DNA of 48,275 nucleotides from an uncultured Duncaniella sp. (GTDB lineage: Bacteria; Bacteroidota; Bacteroidia; Bacteroidales; Muribaculaceae): positions 1 to 48,275 of the forward strand of contig CAJUKP010000017.1 of assembly GCA_910587165.1 (NCBI GenBank). The letters are read 5' to 3'. Of the stretch, positions 35,401 through 43,333 are shown piece after piece. The position numbers and the translations under genes are program-made. Below the pieces are notes generated by a model. The model did no database searches. It was not told the DNA's origin and saw only the letters and a program-made list of their open reading frames with translations. Numbering within the stretch: the stretch's first letter is position 1; the number at the start of each line of letters is the position of its first letter.

Positions 35401-36027
35401 CTCGGGATTGAGTCCACGGCGACGGAACGCCTCCACCTTGTCGAAATCGACAAGCGGACGTATCGTATCATAGCTGACGACATCTATGGTATCCATCTCG
35501 CTCGATGTGCGCCAGCCATCGAAAAAATGAAGCACCGGAAGCGAACCCTCCACGGCAGCGAGATGGGCCACAATGGCCAGATCCATGGTCTCCTGCACCG
35601 ACGCGGAGGCGAGCATGGTGAAACCCGTAGCCCGGCAGGCCATCACATCCTGATGGTCACCGAAAATCGACAGGGCATGGGAAGCGAGCGAACGGCACCC
35701 CACATGGAACACCGCCGGAAGAAGCTCTCCGGCGATCTTGTACATATTGGGGATCATGAGCATCAGTCCCTGCGAGGCTGTGAAAGTGGTGGCGAGCGCA
35801 CCGGCGGCAAGAGCGCCATGAACGGCACCCGCGGCACCGAGCTCACTCTCCATCTCCCTCACCTCAAGGGGTTGCCCCATGAGATTCCGCCGTCCGGCCA
35901 ACCCCCATCTCATAGCCGTGTCGCCCATCGAGGCGATAGGGGTGATGGGGTAGACAGTGGCAACATCGCTCATGGCAAACGCCACATGGGCTGCAGCCGT
36001 GCATCCGTCGAGAATCTGCTTTTTCAT
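32443..36027 (-). CDS. nifJ: pyruvate:ferredoxin (flavodoxin) oxidoreductase
   Basis: 1194 residues, single-chain PFOR. It converts pyruvate and CoA to acetyl-CoA and CO2, passing electrons to ferredoxin or flavodoxin. In order: domain I (DGCTAAAHVAFAMSDV, YPITP, EMESELGAAGAVHGAL, FTASQGLMLMIPNMYKIAGE), gamma-type domain (YAIGNDGTVGATKQV), two 4Fe-4S motifs CVECTECSLVCP and CLGCSSCSLICP, then the TPP domain with CAGCGETPYIKLL, GGDGWAYDIGF and NTGGQASKATPRS. The C-terminus continues about 70 residues past the usual end of the fold. It lies 92 bp after the AEC gene, with a hairpin between, so it may belong to the oxalate cluster or stand alone. Confidence 0.95.
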   Translation of the reverse strand: MKKQILDGCTAAAHVAFAMSDVATVYPITPIASMGDTAMRWGLAGRRNLMGQPLEVREMESELGAAGAVHGALAAGALATTFTASQGLMLMIPNMYKIAGELLPAVFHVGCRSLASHALSIFGDHQDVMACRATGFTMLASASVQETMDLAIVAHLAAVEGSLPVLHFFDGWRTSSEMDTIDVVSYDTIRPLVDFDKVEAFRRRGLNPEHPELRGSCQNPDVYFQNTEARNSYYDAFPAIVQSAMDRVASATGRQYHLVDYHGAPDAENVIVIMGSAADVVAETVDYLNSSRGMKTGVVKVRLYRPFPSAELRAALPKTVRNVAVLDRTKEFGAPHEPLCMDVISALTGTDIRVTGGRYGLSSKEFDPSMVKAVFDEMASASPRDNFTVGITDDVTRLSLEVRETIDTSSASGTYQSVFYAIGNDGTVGATKQVATILGNYSGLYAQAYFNYSAKKSGGYTISQLRIGKSPVTSAYAISDADYVACHKTSYVHRFTMLDKVREGGIFVLNAPWDDKGLVSNLPQEMRLTIRNKKLRLYVIDADRIAAEVGLSPRINMPMEVVFLYLSGIIPFDEAYSALADQIRATYRHEGGDVVERNLKAIAMAVPALREVDWASVDGWDEAARTAPLRQIRYISDSQRKFIETIHTPCMHGKGDSIPVSAFAPDGTMPMGTTAFEHSCIATRVPVWDPGKCVECTECSLVCPHAAIRPFLLTPAEAEAAPEGFVTIPAHGAPALEGYRFRIQNFTDDCLGCSSCSLICPGHALTMTPVEDVAAVQRPLVEWARANVTVKDNLLPAATVNGSQLQTPCLEFSGACAGCGETPYIKLLTQLFGKRMIIANATGCSSVWGANFPSNAYCTTPSGKGPAWANSLFEDNAEYGFGMLVAVNHIRRKVEDMVSDLIADHETLPFLKAPLQAWLSAKDDPELSASTAAQLVAMLAGVRDASPKYAALLDHADCLSKKTVWAVGGDGWAYDIGFAGLDHVLASGEAVKMLVMDTECYSNTGGQASKATPRSAVAKYAPDGKKVSKKNLGRMMMTYGDIYVASIALGANYQQAIDALVEAERFPGPAIVIAYCPCINHGIRPGLGHSIVEERRAVEAGYWPLYRFDPRKENPLTIDEVVPGPDNSGTNGSSPQTASPRYPNAEPLSQVAEYINNEDRYADLRMTDPAAAGVLQPELQTDCDRNRQALDKIN

Positions 36028-36070
36028 AGAAGTCGTGAAGGGGAAGGTTACAATATGGGATTACAGACAT

Positions 36071-36108
36071 GGACGGTGTGCGGGATTAAGAGATCCCCCA
36101 CACCGTCC
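36071..36108. other. hairpin between the AEC permease gene and nifJ
   Basis: Arms GGACGGTGTGCGGG (36071-36084) and CCCACACCGTCC (36097-36108) pair with one bulge. No T run follows on the minus strand, so it looks more like a processing, stability or attenuation hairpin than a simple terminator. Confidence 0.6.
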
Positions 36109-36119
36109 GCGTTATAGGT

Positions 36120-37091
36120 TTAGAATCCGGTGGTATGGGTTGCGAGGTCGCATATCCACAACCACAGCGGGCAGAAGCCCACGAAGAGTATCACCGAAAG
36201 GGTGAGCGAGGTGGTACCGGTGGCCACATAGGTGTCGTATTCGTCGGCTATGATAATACCGGAGAATGCAGGGGGAAGGGCACAGGCCACAACAAGCATC
36301 TTGAGGTTCATGACTTCCATGCCGAATATCAGTCCGAGCACAAGCGCTACCGCAGGCATGAGGACCATTTTCATCACAGAACCGACGATGGCCTGGAAAT
36401 TGACCTGAACCTTGACTGCTGACAGTGTGATACCGGCTGAGAATACGGCCAGAGATGCGTTGGCACCCTTGATAAGGTCAAAAGAGGGACTTGCCCACTT
36501 CGGCCAGGGTATCCCGACAAGCACCCAGATCACGGCAAGGATAGGAGCCCAGGCCACAGGCTGCTCGAGAGCATGGATCACAGGCTTCCAGGCACTCTCG
36601 CCTTTGGTAGAACCAGGTTTCTGTTTTTCGAGGGAGGCATTCATGAGCGACAGGCCCACAGGAATGCCTACAGCGTTGACCACGATGCCAACGATGGCCA
36701 CTACAAGGGCCACGGCGGGGGTGGTGCCGAATATAGGCTCAAGCACGGCGAATCCGAGGAAGCCGATGGTAGGCGAGCCACTGATCAGGGCCGACACGGC
36801 TGCATCTGCACCGGTGTTGCCCTTGAAAAGGCGGAATACGAAATAGACTGCCATAAAACAGCCCATGATGGCGATGAGCGACACGATAGTGAGCTTGACG
36901 TCGGCTGCAAGCATCTCGCGGCTCGACTGAACGATGGAGATGAAGAGCGCGGCGGGAAGTGCGTAATCAAGCACAACCTTGTTGAATTTCTTCGAATCGT
37001 CGCCGTTAAAGATTCCCGCTTTTCCCGAGAAGAATCCTGCGAGCATCACCACGATAATAGGGACGATCGCGTATAGAATCACGTGTGACAT
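36120..37091 (-). CDS. AEC (auxin efflux carrier) family permease, candidate oxalate/formate carrier
   Basis: 323 residues with about ten hydrophobic segments (for example VILYAIVPIIVVMLAGFFSG, LTIVSLIAIMGCFMAVYFVF, VALVVAIVGIVVNAVGIPVG, MVLMPAVALVLGLIFG, SVILFVGFCPLWLWICDL) in the two-half AEC layout. Conserved polar spots are LISGSPTIGFLG and LPPAFSGIIIADEY. Bacterial AEC members include carriers of malate and malonate. Its place directly after oxc suggests that it moves oxalate and/or formate, replacing the unrelated OxlT antiporter known from Oxalobacter; that is inference. Gap to oxc is 82 bp, with a hairpin. Confidence 0.85.
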   Translation of the reverse strand: MSHVILYAIVPIIVVMLAGFFSGKAGIFNGDDSKKFNKVVLDYALPAALFISIVQSSREMLAADVKLTIVSLIAIMGCFMAVYFVFRLFKGNTGADAAVSALISGSPTIGFLGFAVLEPIFGTTPAVALVVAIVGIVVNAVGIPVGLSLMNASLEKQKPGSTKGESAWKPVIHALEQPVAWAPILAVIWVLVGIPWPKWASPSFDLIKGANASLAVFSAGITLSAVKVQVNFQAIVGSVMKMVLMPAVALVLGLIFGMEVMNLKMLVVACALPPAFSGIIIADEYDTYVATGTTSLTLSVILFVGFCPLWLWICDLATHTTGF

Positions 37092-37128
37092 AATTTTCGG
37101 GGATTATGTAGTTAATGAATAAGGCAGG

Positions 37129-37154
37129 CCGGGGCTCCGGAACCGGATCCCCCG
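37129..37154. other. hairpin between oxc and the AEC permease gene
   Basis: Arms 37129-37140 (CCGGGGCTCCGG) and 37143-37154 (CCGGATCCCCCG) pair at about 10 of 12 positions. No T run follows in the minus direction. Confidence 0.5.
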
Positions 37155-37173
37155 CCGCCGTTGATTGTATGTT

Positions 37174-38913
37174 TTATACTGTGATCTGCTCGAGAGGAGC
37201 GGGATTGAGATAACCGATATGACCGGACTCCTTGCCGGAATCGGCACTGAGCTGTACGTCGATCAGACAGGTCTTCTTGGAAGCTATGGCCTCCCTGAGG
37301 GCCTTGTCAAGCTCATCGGGGGTCTGGACATAGTAGGTCTGGGCGCCGAATGCATCGCCGAGTTTATCATAGCGTGCATGGATGTCAAGTGTGGTTGGGG
37401 CGGGATCGGTGGTCTTGTCCATCGGGACACCTGCACCGTTGTAGATACCGCCATTGTTGAAGATCACCACTGTGCAAGGCAGTTTGAAACGGCAGGCGGT
37501 GGAGAAGTCCATGCCTGAGAATCCGAAGGCCGAGTCTCCCTCGATGGCTACCACGCTCTTGCCGGTGGCTACGGCGGCACCAACCATCGAGCCCATGCCC
37601 ATACCCATGATGGCCCATGTGGCACAGTCGACACGATGACGTGGAAGCGACATATTCACAGCGTCGCGGGTATCGTCCAATGTATTGGCACCCTCGTTGA
37701 CAAGGATCACGTCAGGGTTGGCCTCGAGGATAGGCTTGATCACACCGAGTGCGGTCCAATGATCCATAGGCATGGCAGTCTTGTTGGCGGTCAGACGCTC
37801 TGCAAACTTGACACCCTTGGCTTTTGTCTCAGCCTGGAGCGATGTGAGCCACGAAGGATCGGCGCTCATGGTCTTGCCCTCCAGTCCGGCGAGCAGAGCA
37901 TCAAGCGAGAGCCCCATATCGCCCACTACAGGAGCGGCGATGGGAACGTTGACATCAATTTCCTGCGGCTCGACATCGAGCTGGATAAATTTCATGTCGG
38001 GATTCCATTTACCCTTGCCGAATGAGAGGAGCCAGTTGAGACGGGCACCGATCATCACGACGACATCGGCATCCTTCATGATCGTCGAACGGCATGAGAG
38101 AGCGCTCAGAGGACCGTCGTCGGGCATCAGACCCTTGGCCATAGACATGGGGAAATAAGGTATATTATACTTCTCAATGAGAGTCTTGATCTTATCGTCC
38201 ACCTGGGCATAGGCGGCACCCTTGCCGAGGAGCACCACAGGACGCTTTGCCGAGGTGAGGATACCGACAGCACGGTCGACAGCCTCAGCATTGGGAGCCA
38301 CGGGGGAGTAGAGATCCACGGGTTTGTAGAACAGCTTGTCGGCATCGGCAGCATTCATTATCTGTCCGAGAGCCGGTGTGGTCATGTCGATATACACACC
38401 GCCCGGACGTCCGGAGACGGCGGCACGGTATGCACGTGCGACTGCCGAGGGAATATCCTCGGCCTTGCTGCAACGGAAGGCAGCCTTTACAAGAGGCTTG
38501 GCCGTATTGAACTGGTCAAGCTGCTCGTATGTGCCGATGTTCATGTCAACCATGGTGGGATCCGATGCTCCCGAAATCTGGATCATAGGATAGCAATTGA
38601 CGGTTGCGTTGGCGGTTGCCGTGAGGCCGTTGAGAAATCCGAGCGACGATACCGTCATGAGCACACCGGGTTTCTTGGTGAGGAAACCTTCGGTCGCGGC
38701 GGCCATACCGGCCTGCTGCTCGTGACGGAATCCAACGAAACGGATTCCTTTGCCTTGAATGATATATGCGGCCTCGGTGATGGGAATACCCACGAGACCA
38801 TAGACATTCTCAATGCCAATCTCTTTGAGCGCACGTGCGAGAATATCCATACCTGTCACCTGCTCGGGATAATGAGGAGCGGCGGGGGTTGTATTGGCAG
38901 GTGTTGTAGCCAT
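37174..38913 (-). CDS. oxc: oxalyl-CoA decarboxylase
   Basis: 579 residues. A thiamine-diphosphate enzyme, it splits oxalyl-CoA into formyl-CoA and CO2; with Frc it degrades oxalate. Signs: EIGIENVYGLVGIPITEAA with the TPP Glu in GFRHEQQAG, GTYEQLDQ (the Tyr-Glu pair used in catalysis in the Oxalobacter enzyme), LSCRSTIMKDADVV, the TPP motif GDSAFGFSGMDFSTACRFKLP...NNGGIYN, and the C-terminal ESGHIGYLNP. A short Thr/Pro/Ala-rich N-terminal extension precedes the fold. Downstream of frc on the same strand and upstream of the AEC permease. Confident because of both sequence and neighbour. Confidence 0.95.
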   Translation of the reverse strand: MATTPANTTPAAPHYPEQVTGMDILARALKEIGIENVYGLVGIPITEAAYIIQGKGIRFVGFRHEQQAGMAAATEGFLTKKPGVLMTVSSLGFLNGLTATANATVNCYPMIQISGASDPTMVDMNIGTYEQLDQFNTAKPLVKAAFRCSKAEDIPSAVARAYRAAVSGRPGGVYIDMTTPALGQIMNAADADKLFYKPVDLYSPVAPNAEAVDRAVGILTSAKRPVVLLGKGAAYAQVDDKIKTLIEKYNIPYFPMSMAKGLMPDDGPLSALSCRSTIMKDADVVVMIGARLNWLLSFGKGKWNPDMKFIQLDVEPQEIDVNVPIAAPVVGDMGLSLDALLAGLEGKTMSADPSWLTSLQAETKAKGVKFAERLTANKTAMPMDHWTALGVIKPILEANPDVILVNEGANTLDDTRDAVNMSLPRHRVDCATWAIMGMGMGSMVGAAVATGKSVVAIEGDSAFGFSGMDFSTACRFKLPCTVVIFNNGGIYNGAGVPMDKTTDPAPTTLDIHARYDKLGDAFGAQTYYVQTPDELDKALREAIASKKTCLIDVQLSADSGKESGHIGYLNPAPLEQITV

Positions 38914-38945
38914 AAGTCTTGAGTTTTTTATACAGATATGCGAAA

Positions 38946-39012
38946 AGAGAGGACAATGTCAATCGTTTTTCTACTCTTTCATCAAGAGACAACTGAACAT
39001 TGTCCCCTCTCT
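38946..39012. other. hairpin between frc and oxc
   Basis: Arms AGAGAGGACAATGT (38946-38959) and ACATTGTCCCCTCTCT (38997-39012) pair with a 2-nt bulge around a 37-nt loop. It sits in the 162-bp gap of the two-gene oxalate pathway. Confidence 0.6.
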
Positions 39013-39075
39013 CTATCATCTTAGTGTGTTGTTGAAATTCAGTGAGTGACGGCCATCAGTATCGTGGCCGACGGA

Positions 39076-40368
39076 TCAGGCCTTCTTCGGGGCCGGAGTC
39101 GTGGTGTGGTTGGCCGCGAACTCAGCAATCTCCTGATCGCTGAAACCGTAGGACTTCAGCACATCGTCGGTATCGCCGCCGAGTGAAGGACACGGGCCGT
39201 AGACAGGCTGGTAGTTTGACATGGTGAAAGGCACACCGACTGTGACAAACTCACCGATCTTGCCACCCTGATTGATCTTGACAAGGGTGTTTCCGTCATA
39301 CAGTGTCGGGTCATCCATGATCTCCTTGGTGCTCATGACAGGACCGACGGGGATACCGAACTTGGAGAGCTCGGCGGTCACCTCATACTTATCCTTGTTG
39401 ATACAGTAGCTCTGGATTCGGGCGATCACCTCCTGTTTGTGGCGGTCACGTGCATCGGCGGTATTGAAATCGGGATTAGTCAGCCAATCCTCAAATCCGA
39501 GACCCTTGCAGGCCATCTCAAACTCCTTCTCGGGACGCTGGAGAATAACGTAGACGTATGCGTTGGGGTCAGTCTCCCAACCCTTGCACTTGTAGGTCCA
39601 GCCAAGCACGCCGGAACCCTCGGTGTTACCGCTACGGGGAACGAAATCGCCGAACTTACCGTTAGGATACTGCGGGAACTGGGTCAGATAACCAAGCTTA
39701 TCAAGTGTGAGCTGGTCACGGGTCTTGATACGGCAGAGGTTGAGGCAGGCATTGTGCATCGACTGATATACGTAGCAGCCCTCGCCTGTCTTCTCACGCT
39801 GTGCAAGAGCGGCGAGGATACCGATGGTCAGGTGCATACCGGTGTTGGAGTCGCCCAGCGCGGCACCCGACTGGGTAGGCACATTATATTCGCCCTCATA
39901 CCAGCCTGTGGTCGATGCGGCGGCGGCGGTCACCTGTGCGATAGGCTCGTATGCCTTCAGATCCTTGAATTTCGACGATACAGGGAAACCCTTGATCGTA
40001 CCGTAGATACACTTAGGATTAAGTTTATGAACAGCCTCCCAGCTGAATCCGAGCTTATCCATGGCACCCGGGTGGAGGTTCTCAATGAATATATCGGCGC
40101 TTTCGATCAGCTTGGTGAGGATCTTTTGTCCGTCAGGGGTCTTGGCATCAAGAGCGAGTGACTTTTTGTTGGAGTTGAGCTGCAGGAAGTAATAGCTCGG
40201 AAGTGTCGGATCAAACTGGAGTTCCTTTCGTGTGGCATCGCCGACACCGGGACGTTCAATCTTGATAACGTCGGCGCCGAGCCATGCGAGAAGTTGTGTA
40301 CAGGAAGGTCCGGACTGGACCTCGGTGAAGTCAATCACCTTGATACCTTGCAGAGGAGCAGTGTTCAT
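39076..40368 (-). CDS. frc: formyl-CoA:oxalate CoA-transferase
   Basis: 430 residues from the ATG at 40368; a longer frame from 40410 is unlikely. This class III CoA-transferase moves CoA from formyl-CoA to oxalate, feeding Oxc. GIKVIDFTEVQSGPSCTQLLAWLGADVIKIERP is the family start (seen in part around residues 8-40), and the catalytic Asp is Asp173 in ALGDSNTGMHL. KCKGWETDPNAYVYV is also typical. The flexible glycine loop, GGGGQ in characterised enzymes, reads EGSGV here (250-254). The C-terminus has a Thr/Pro/Lys tail. First gene of the cluster; no consensus promoter was found upstream. Confidence 0.94.
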   Translation of the reverse strand: MNTAPLQGIKVIDFTEVQSGPSCTQLLAWLGADVIKIERPGVGDATRKELQFDPTLPSYYFLQLNSNKKSLALDAKTPDGQKILTKLIESADIFIENLHPGAMDKLGFSWEAVHKLNPKCIYGTIKGFPVSSKFKDLKAYEPIAQVTAAAASTTGWYEGEYNVPTQSGAALGDSNTGMHLTIGILAALAQREKTGEGCYVYQSMHNACLNLCRIKTRDQLTLDKLGYLTQFPQYPNGKFGDFVPRSGNTEGSGVLGWTYKCKGWETDPNAYVYVILQRPEKEFEMACKGLGFEDWLTNPDFNTADARDRHKQEVIARIQSYCINKDKYEVTAELSKFGIPVGPVMSTKEIMDDPTLYDGNTLVKINQGGKIGEFVTVGVPFTMSNYQPVYGPCPSLGGDTDDVLKSYGFSDQEIAEFAANHTTTPAPKKA

Positions 40369-40583
40369 AGTTGTGTCTTTTTGTTTAGAGGGCCTGTAGA
40401 GGTGTTCCAACCCCGTCGCAACCCATCATATTTATATTTATATTATTTCTGTCACATCTTAGTGCCGGATTTCTCCGTTGCTATATCTTTACAACAACAC
40501 AACATGGAAAAAGTTGTCATCACCCGGGGTTACTTTCAGCTGCCGCACCTCTCCGGCTGTGGCATTTCCTCACGGAAACAAGA

Positions 40584-40619
40584 GACGGGGATGTGCCGCT
40601 ATGCCGGCCCATCCCCGTC
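40584..40619 (-). terminator. probable terminator after the BspA-like gene
   Basis: 10-nt perfect arms GACGGGGATG (40584-40593) and CATCCCCGTC (40610-40619), with inner GCCGG pairing. On the minus strand the stem is followed by a weak T-rich stretch (CTCTTGTTT). It lies 26 bp past the stop codon. Confidence 0.65.
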
Positions 40620-40644
40620 GTCAGATCTTTGATAATCTATCGTG

Positions 40645-43128
40645 TCAGATGATCACTTTCACACTGTCATTATTGAACCTGACGATGACCACGCCACCAT
40701 CCACGGCGATATTGCTGAAATATGCCTTGCCGTCACGTGCGTTGCCTGAGTCAAGGATACGGCCGTTAAGATCATAAAGTGTCACCTCTTCATTCTCATC
40801 GAGACCGCTGACCACAATGTCGTGACCGTTGACACATATCGCCACGCCACGCCTGTCGGCCATGATGTCGGCCACACCTGTACCTGCTCCCTGCGGGAGG
40901 AAACAAAGGGTGACATAAGTGATGTCACTGTTGATATAGCCGGTCGCCGCACTATATGCCGAGATCTCGTAGGTGGCTGTCAGATCCAGCTCGCCGTTCT
41001 GTGCCTCTCCGCTTCTGATGTCGGAGTCGGTTATGCTGTAATGGTATGTGGCACCTTCGGTTCCGGAGCTGAAATGAAGCCTGCCATCGGCAAATGTCAC
41101 CACCGGAGCCTCACACTGCGGTTTCTCCCATGACTCGGGATTTGAGCTGATATTCACAAACTGTTTCCACGGATCGAGGGCGGCATAAAGTTTCTCTGTC
41201 CCCTTGGGAACGAAAAGCACTGCCTCGGGATGCTTATCCTTGAAAGTATTGGCCGGGACATTCACCAGACGCGGATCCTCCCAACCGACAGTCACACTCT
41301 CAAGCTGTCTGCAATATGAGAAAGCTTCGTCACCTATCTCAGTGACGGTAGATGGCAGAAGAAGGGTCTTGATGTCCGCACCCTGACACAGTGAGCGGGG
41401 AATGTATTCAAGTCCTTCCGGGAAAGAGATCTCCTCAAGGCCATAGCCTGTGATCATCTTCTCCGGTATTCTCTTCACACCGTTGCCCACTACCACTTTA
41501 CGACATCCGATCACGTAATTGTCAGCGGCGTTCCCTGCATTGTTCTTCCCCGCATCCACAGCGTTCCAATAGAGAGTATCGGCCTTGAATGCGCCACTGT
41601 TTTGCGGCTTGCTCTGCACCGAGCGTCCTACGGTGAGTGTCTTGCATACATAATTGCCTCCGCTTATCGAACCGTCGTATAGTATCATCGGGGGCATGAC
41701 AGTAACCTCATCGCCGATAACAAGATGGTTGACCTGCGCGGCCAATCGTCCAGACGAGGATTCCATTTCCGGTAAAGATGTGTTGATCAACAGGTTTTCG
41801 ATTGTAACATCATAGAAGATATCGTTGCCTATACTTTTCAGATTCGGCCCAAAGACAACCTGCTGCTGATCAGGTATATATTGCAATGCACGGAAGCCGA
41901 TATGTTCCAGTGAATTCGGCAGATCAAGTGTCTGTATTCCTGTTCTCCAAAGCGCCAGATCATCAATATACACCACCTTGTCCATCCGGAATTTGACAAT
42001 GTTGGAGCAGTCATAGAAACACTCGACACCTATCCTCGTAACCTCCGGCAGTATCACTTCCTTGAGTCCTTTCTGCTCCTTGCAGAGCTGTTTGGGGAGA
42101 GAATTCACACTCGGGCCCACAACCAGTTCCGCCAATGCCGGGCCAAGAATCTTATGGTATTGGTTCTTATAGTAACTTGCAGTCACCGCAACCATATCGG
42201 CCGCATTGTAATTGACCTTTGTAAGTGACACACAGTTTGCAAACACACAACTTCCGATGTATTCAAGAGACGCCGGGAGAGTGACCTCAGTTATATGATC
42301 CATGTCAGCGAATACACACCGTGTGATACCCTTGGTGCCTTCTCTCACCTCCACCTTTGTGGGCCCGTTTGCATCATCGGGCCAATAATACAGACACTTG
42401 TCAAGATAGATAGGTTCGGAGGCACGTTCCTTCATCCAGGGGGTGTCCCTGAAAGCACTTCCGCCGACATACTCGATTGTACCGTGGGTCACCACCTCAT
42501 TGAGCGGTGTCTTGAAGAACAGTTGGTCAGGAATCTCTGTGACCTCCGGGCCGAAAACAACCTTGCGGAGACTGGTATTGCCGAAAAAACTTCTCTCATT
42601 ATAGCCGGGAATTTCCTCCATATAGGTCTCACGGGGGATATTGCAGTTCCAAGCCACGACATCAAGATCGCGGTTGCCGTCAAATGCGTCCGATCCGACC
42701 TCGATGACATTACGGGGAATTGTGAGTTCATAGAAATCACAATCCTCAAAGGCTTTCGGCCCAATCTTCTGCAGCGACTCGGGTAATTCAATTTTCTTCA
42801 GTTTCATGCATTTGCTGAACGCTTCCTGACCGATGGAGATGAGCGTGGAAGGAAATTTGACACTTTCAAGAGACGTGAACTCTTTGAATGCCTTGTTGTC
42901 GATGGATGTGACACCTTCACCTACCACGACACTCTTTATCTGGTCGTAGTAGACATTGTAGGATGCGGTGTTACCGATATACATCTCACCGGTGCCGGAA
43001 ATGGTCAGCACTCCATCGGCATAGCTCCATGTCAGGGCTGTGCCACAACTGCCGCTCTGGGCATTCGCAAAGAGGATTGCGCCCATACAGATCAAGACGG
43101 CAGTAAATAGCCTTTTTGTTTTATGCAT
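40645..43128 (-). CDS. BspA-like leucine-rich-repeat surface protein
   Basis: 827 residues. The signal peptide is MHKTKRLFTAVLICMGAILFANA. A lead domain (SCGTALTWSYADGVLTISGTGEM) is typical of these proteins. LRR_5/BspA repeats follow, pattern VTSIDNKAFKEFTSLESVKFP, spread over about 70-640, each with AFxxCxxL. The C-terminal part has a beta-sandwich and a sorting-like end (EVTLYDLNGRILDSGNARDG...VVIVRFNNDSVKVII). The family mediates binding to host proteins or other bacteria in oral and gut species. Divergent from the GH115 gene, with a consensus promoter upstream. Confidence 0.88.
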   Translation of the reverse strand: MHKTKRLFTAVLICMGAILFANAQSGSCGTALTWSYADGVLTISGTGEMYIGNTASYNVYYDQIKSVVVGEGVTSIDNKAFKEFTSLESVKFPSTLISIGQEAFSKCMKLKKIELPESLQKIGPKAFEDCDFYELTIPRNVIEVGSDAFDGNRDLDVVAWNCNIPRETYMEEIPGYNERSFFGNTSLRKVVFGPEVTEIPDQLFFKTPLNEVVTHGTIEYVGGSAFRDTPWMKERASEPIYLDKCLYYWPDDANGPTKVEVREGTKGITRCVFADMDHITEVTLPASLEYIGSCVFANCVSLTKVNYNAADMVAVTASYYKNQYHKILGPALAELVVGPSVNSLPKQLCKEQKGLKEVILPEVTRIGVECFYDCSNIVKFRMDKVVYIDDLALWRTGIQTLDLPNSLEHIGFRALQYIPDQQQVVFGPNLKSIGNDIFYDVTIENLLINTSLPEMESSSGRLAAQVNHLVIGDEVTVMPPMILYDGSISGGNYVCKTLTVGRSVQSKPQNSGAFKADTLYWNAVDAGKNNAGNAADNYVIGCRKVVVGNGVKRIPEKMITGYGLEEISFPEGLEYIPRSLCQGADIKTLLLPSTVTEIGDEAFSYCRQLESVTVGWEDPRLVNVPANTFKDKHPEAVLFVPKGTEKLYAALDPWKQFVNISSNPESWEKPQCEAPVVTFADGRLHFSSGTEGATYHYSITDSDIRSGEAQNGELDLTATYEISAYSAATGYINSDITYVTLCFLPQGAGTGVADIMADRRGVAICVNGHDIVVSGLDENEEVTLYDLNGRILDSGNARDGKAYFSNIAVDGGVVIVRFNNDSVKVII

Positions 43129-43248
43129 ACGAATTGTTTTTGGTAATTAGTCAAGGATTTCGGTTATGTTTTTATAGTGCAACTGCTTCGATATAGTAAT
43201 ATATATAGGTAAAGCTCCAAGGAATATATCGGCAATCGTTACTTTCTG

Positions 43249-43279
43249 CAAATATATGCAAAATAAACTGAATCACAAA
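43249..43279 (-). promoter_or_regulatory. promoter for the BspA-like gene
   Basis: Minus strand TTTG (43279-43276), 19 bp, then TATATTTG (43256-43249): full consensus. The leader would be about 115 nt. Confidence 0.65.
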
Positions 43280-43288
43280 GATTTTTAC

Positions 43289-43296
43289 TATATTTG
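43289..43296 (+). promoter_or_regulatory. candidate -7 box of the GH115 gene
   Basis: TATATTTG fits the -7 consensus 37 bp ahead of the ATG at 43334. The expected -33 position has no TTTG and instead falls inside the divergent promoter, so the two promoters overlap. Confidence 0.45.
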
Positions 43297-43333
43297 CCGC
43301 TATAAATCAAATCCTATTACATATCTGGCAATT

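Noticed and set aside
32443..36027. NifJ as an oxalate oxidoreductase because of its neighbours
   Set aside because: Known oxalate oxidoreductase is multi-subunit, whereas this is a full-length single-chain PFOR with typical pyruvate-enzyme blocks; the neighbourhood alone is not enough.
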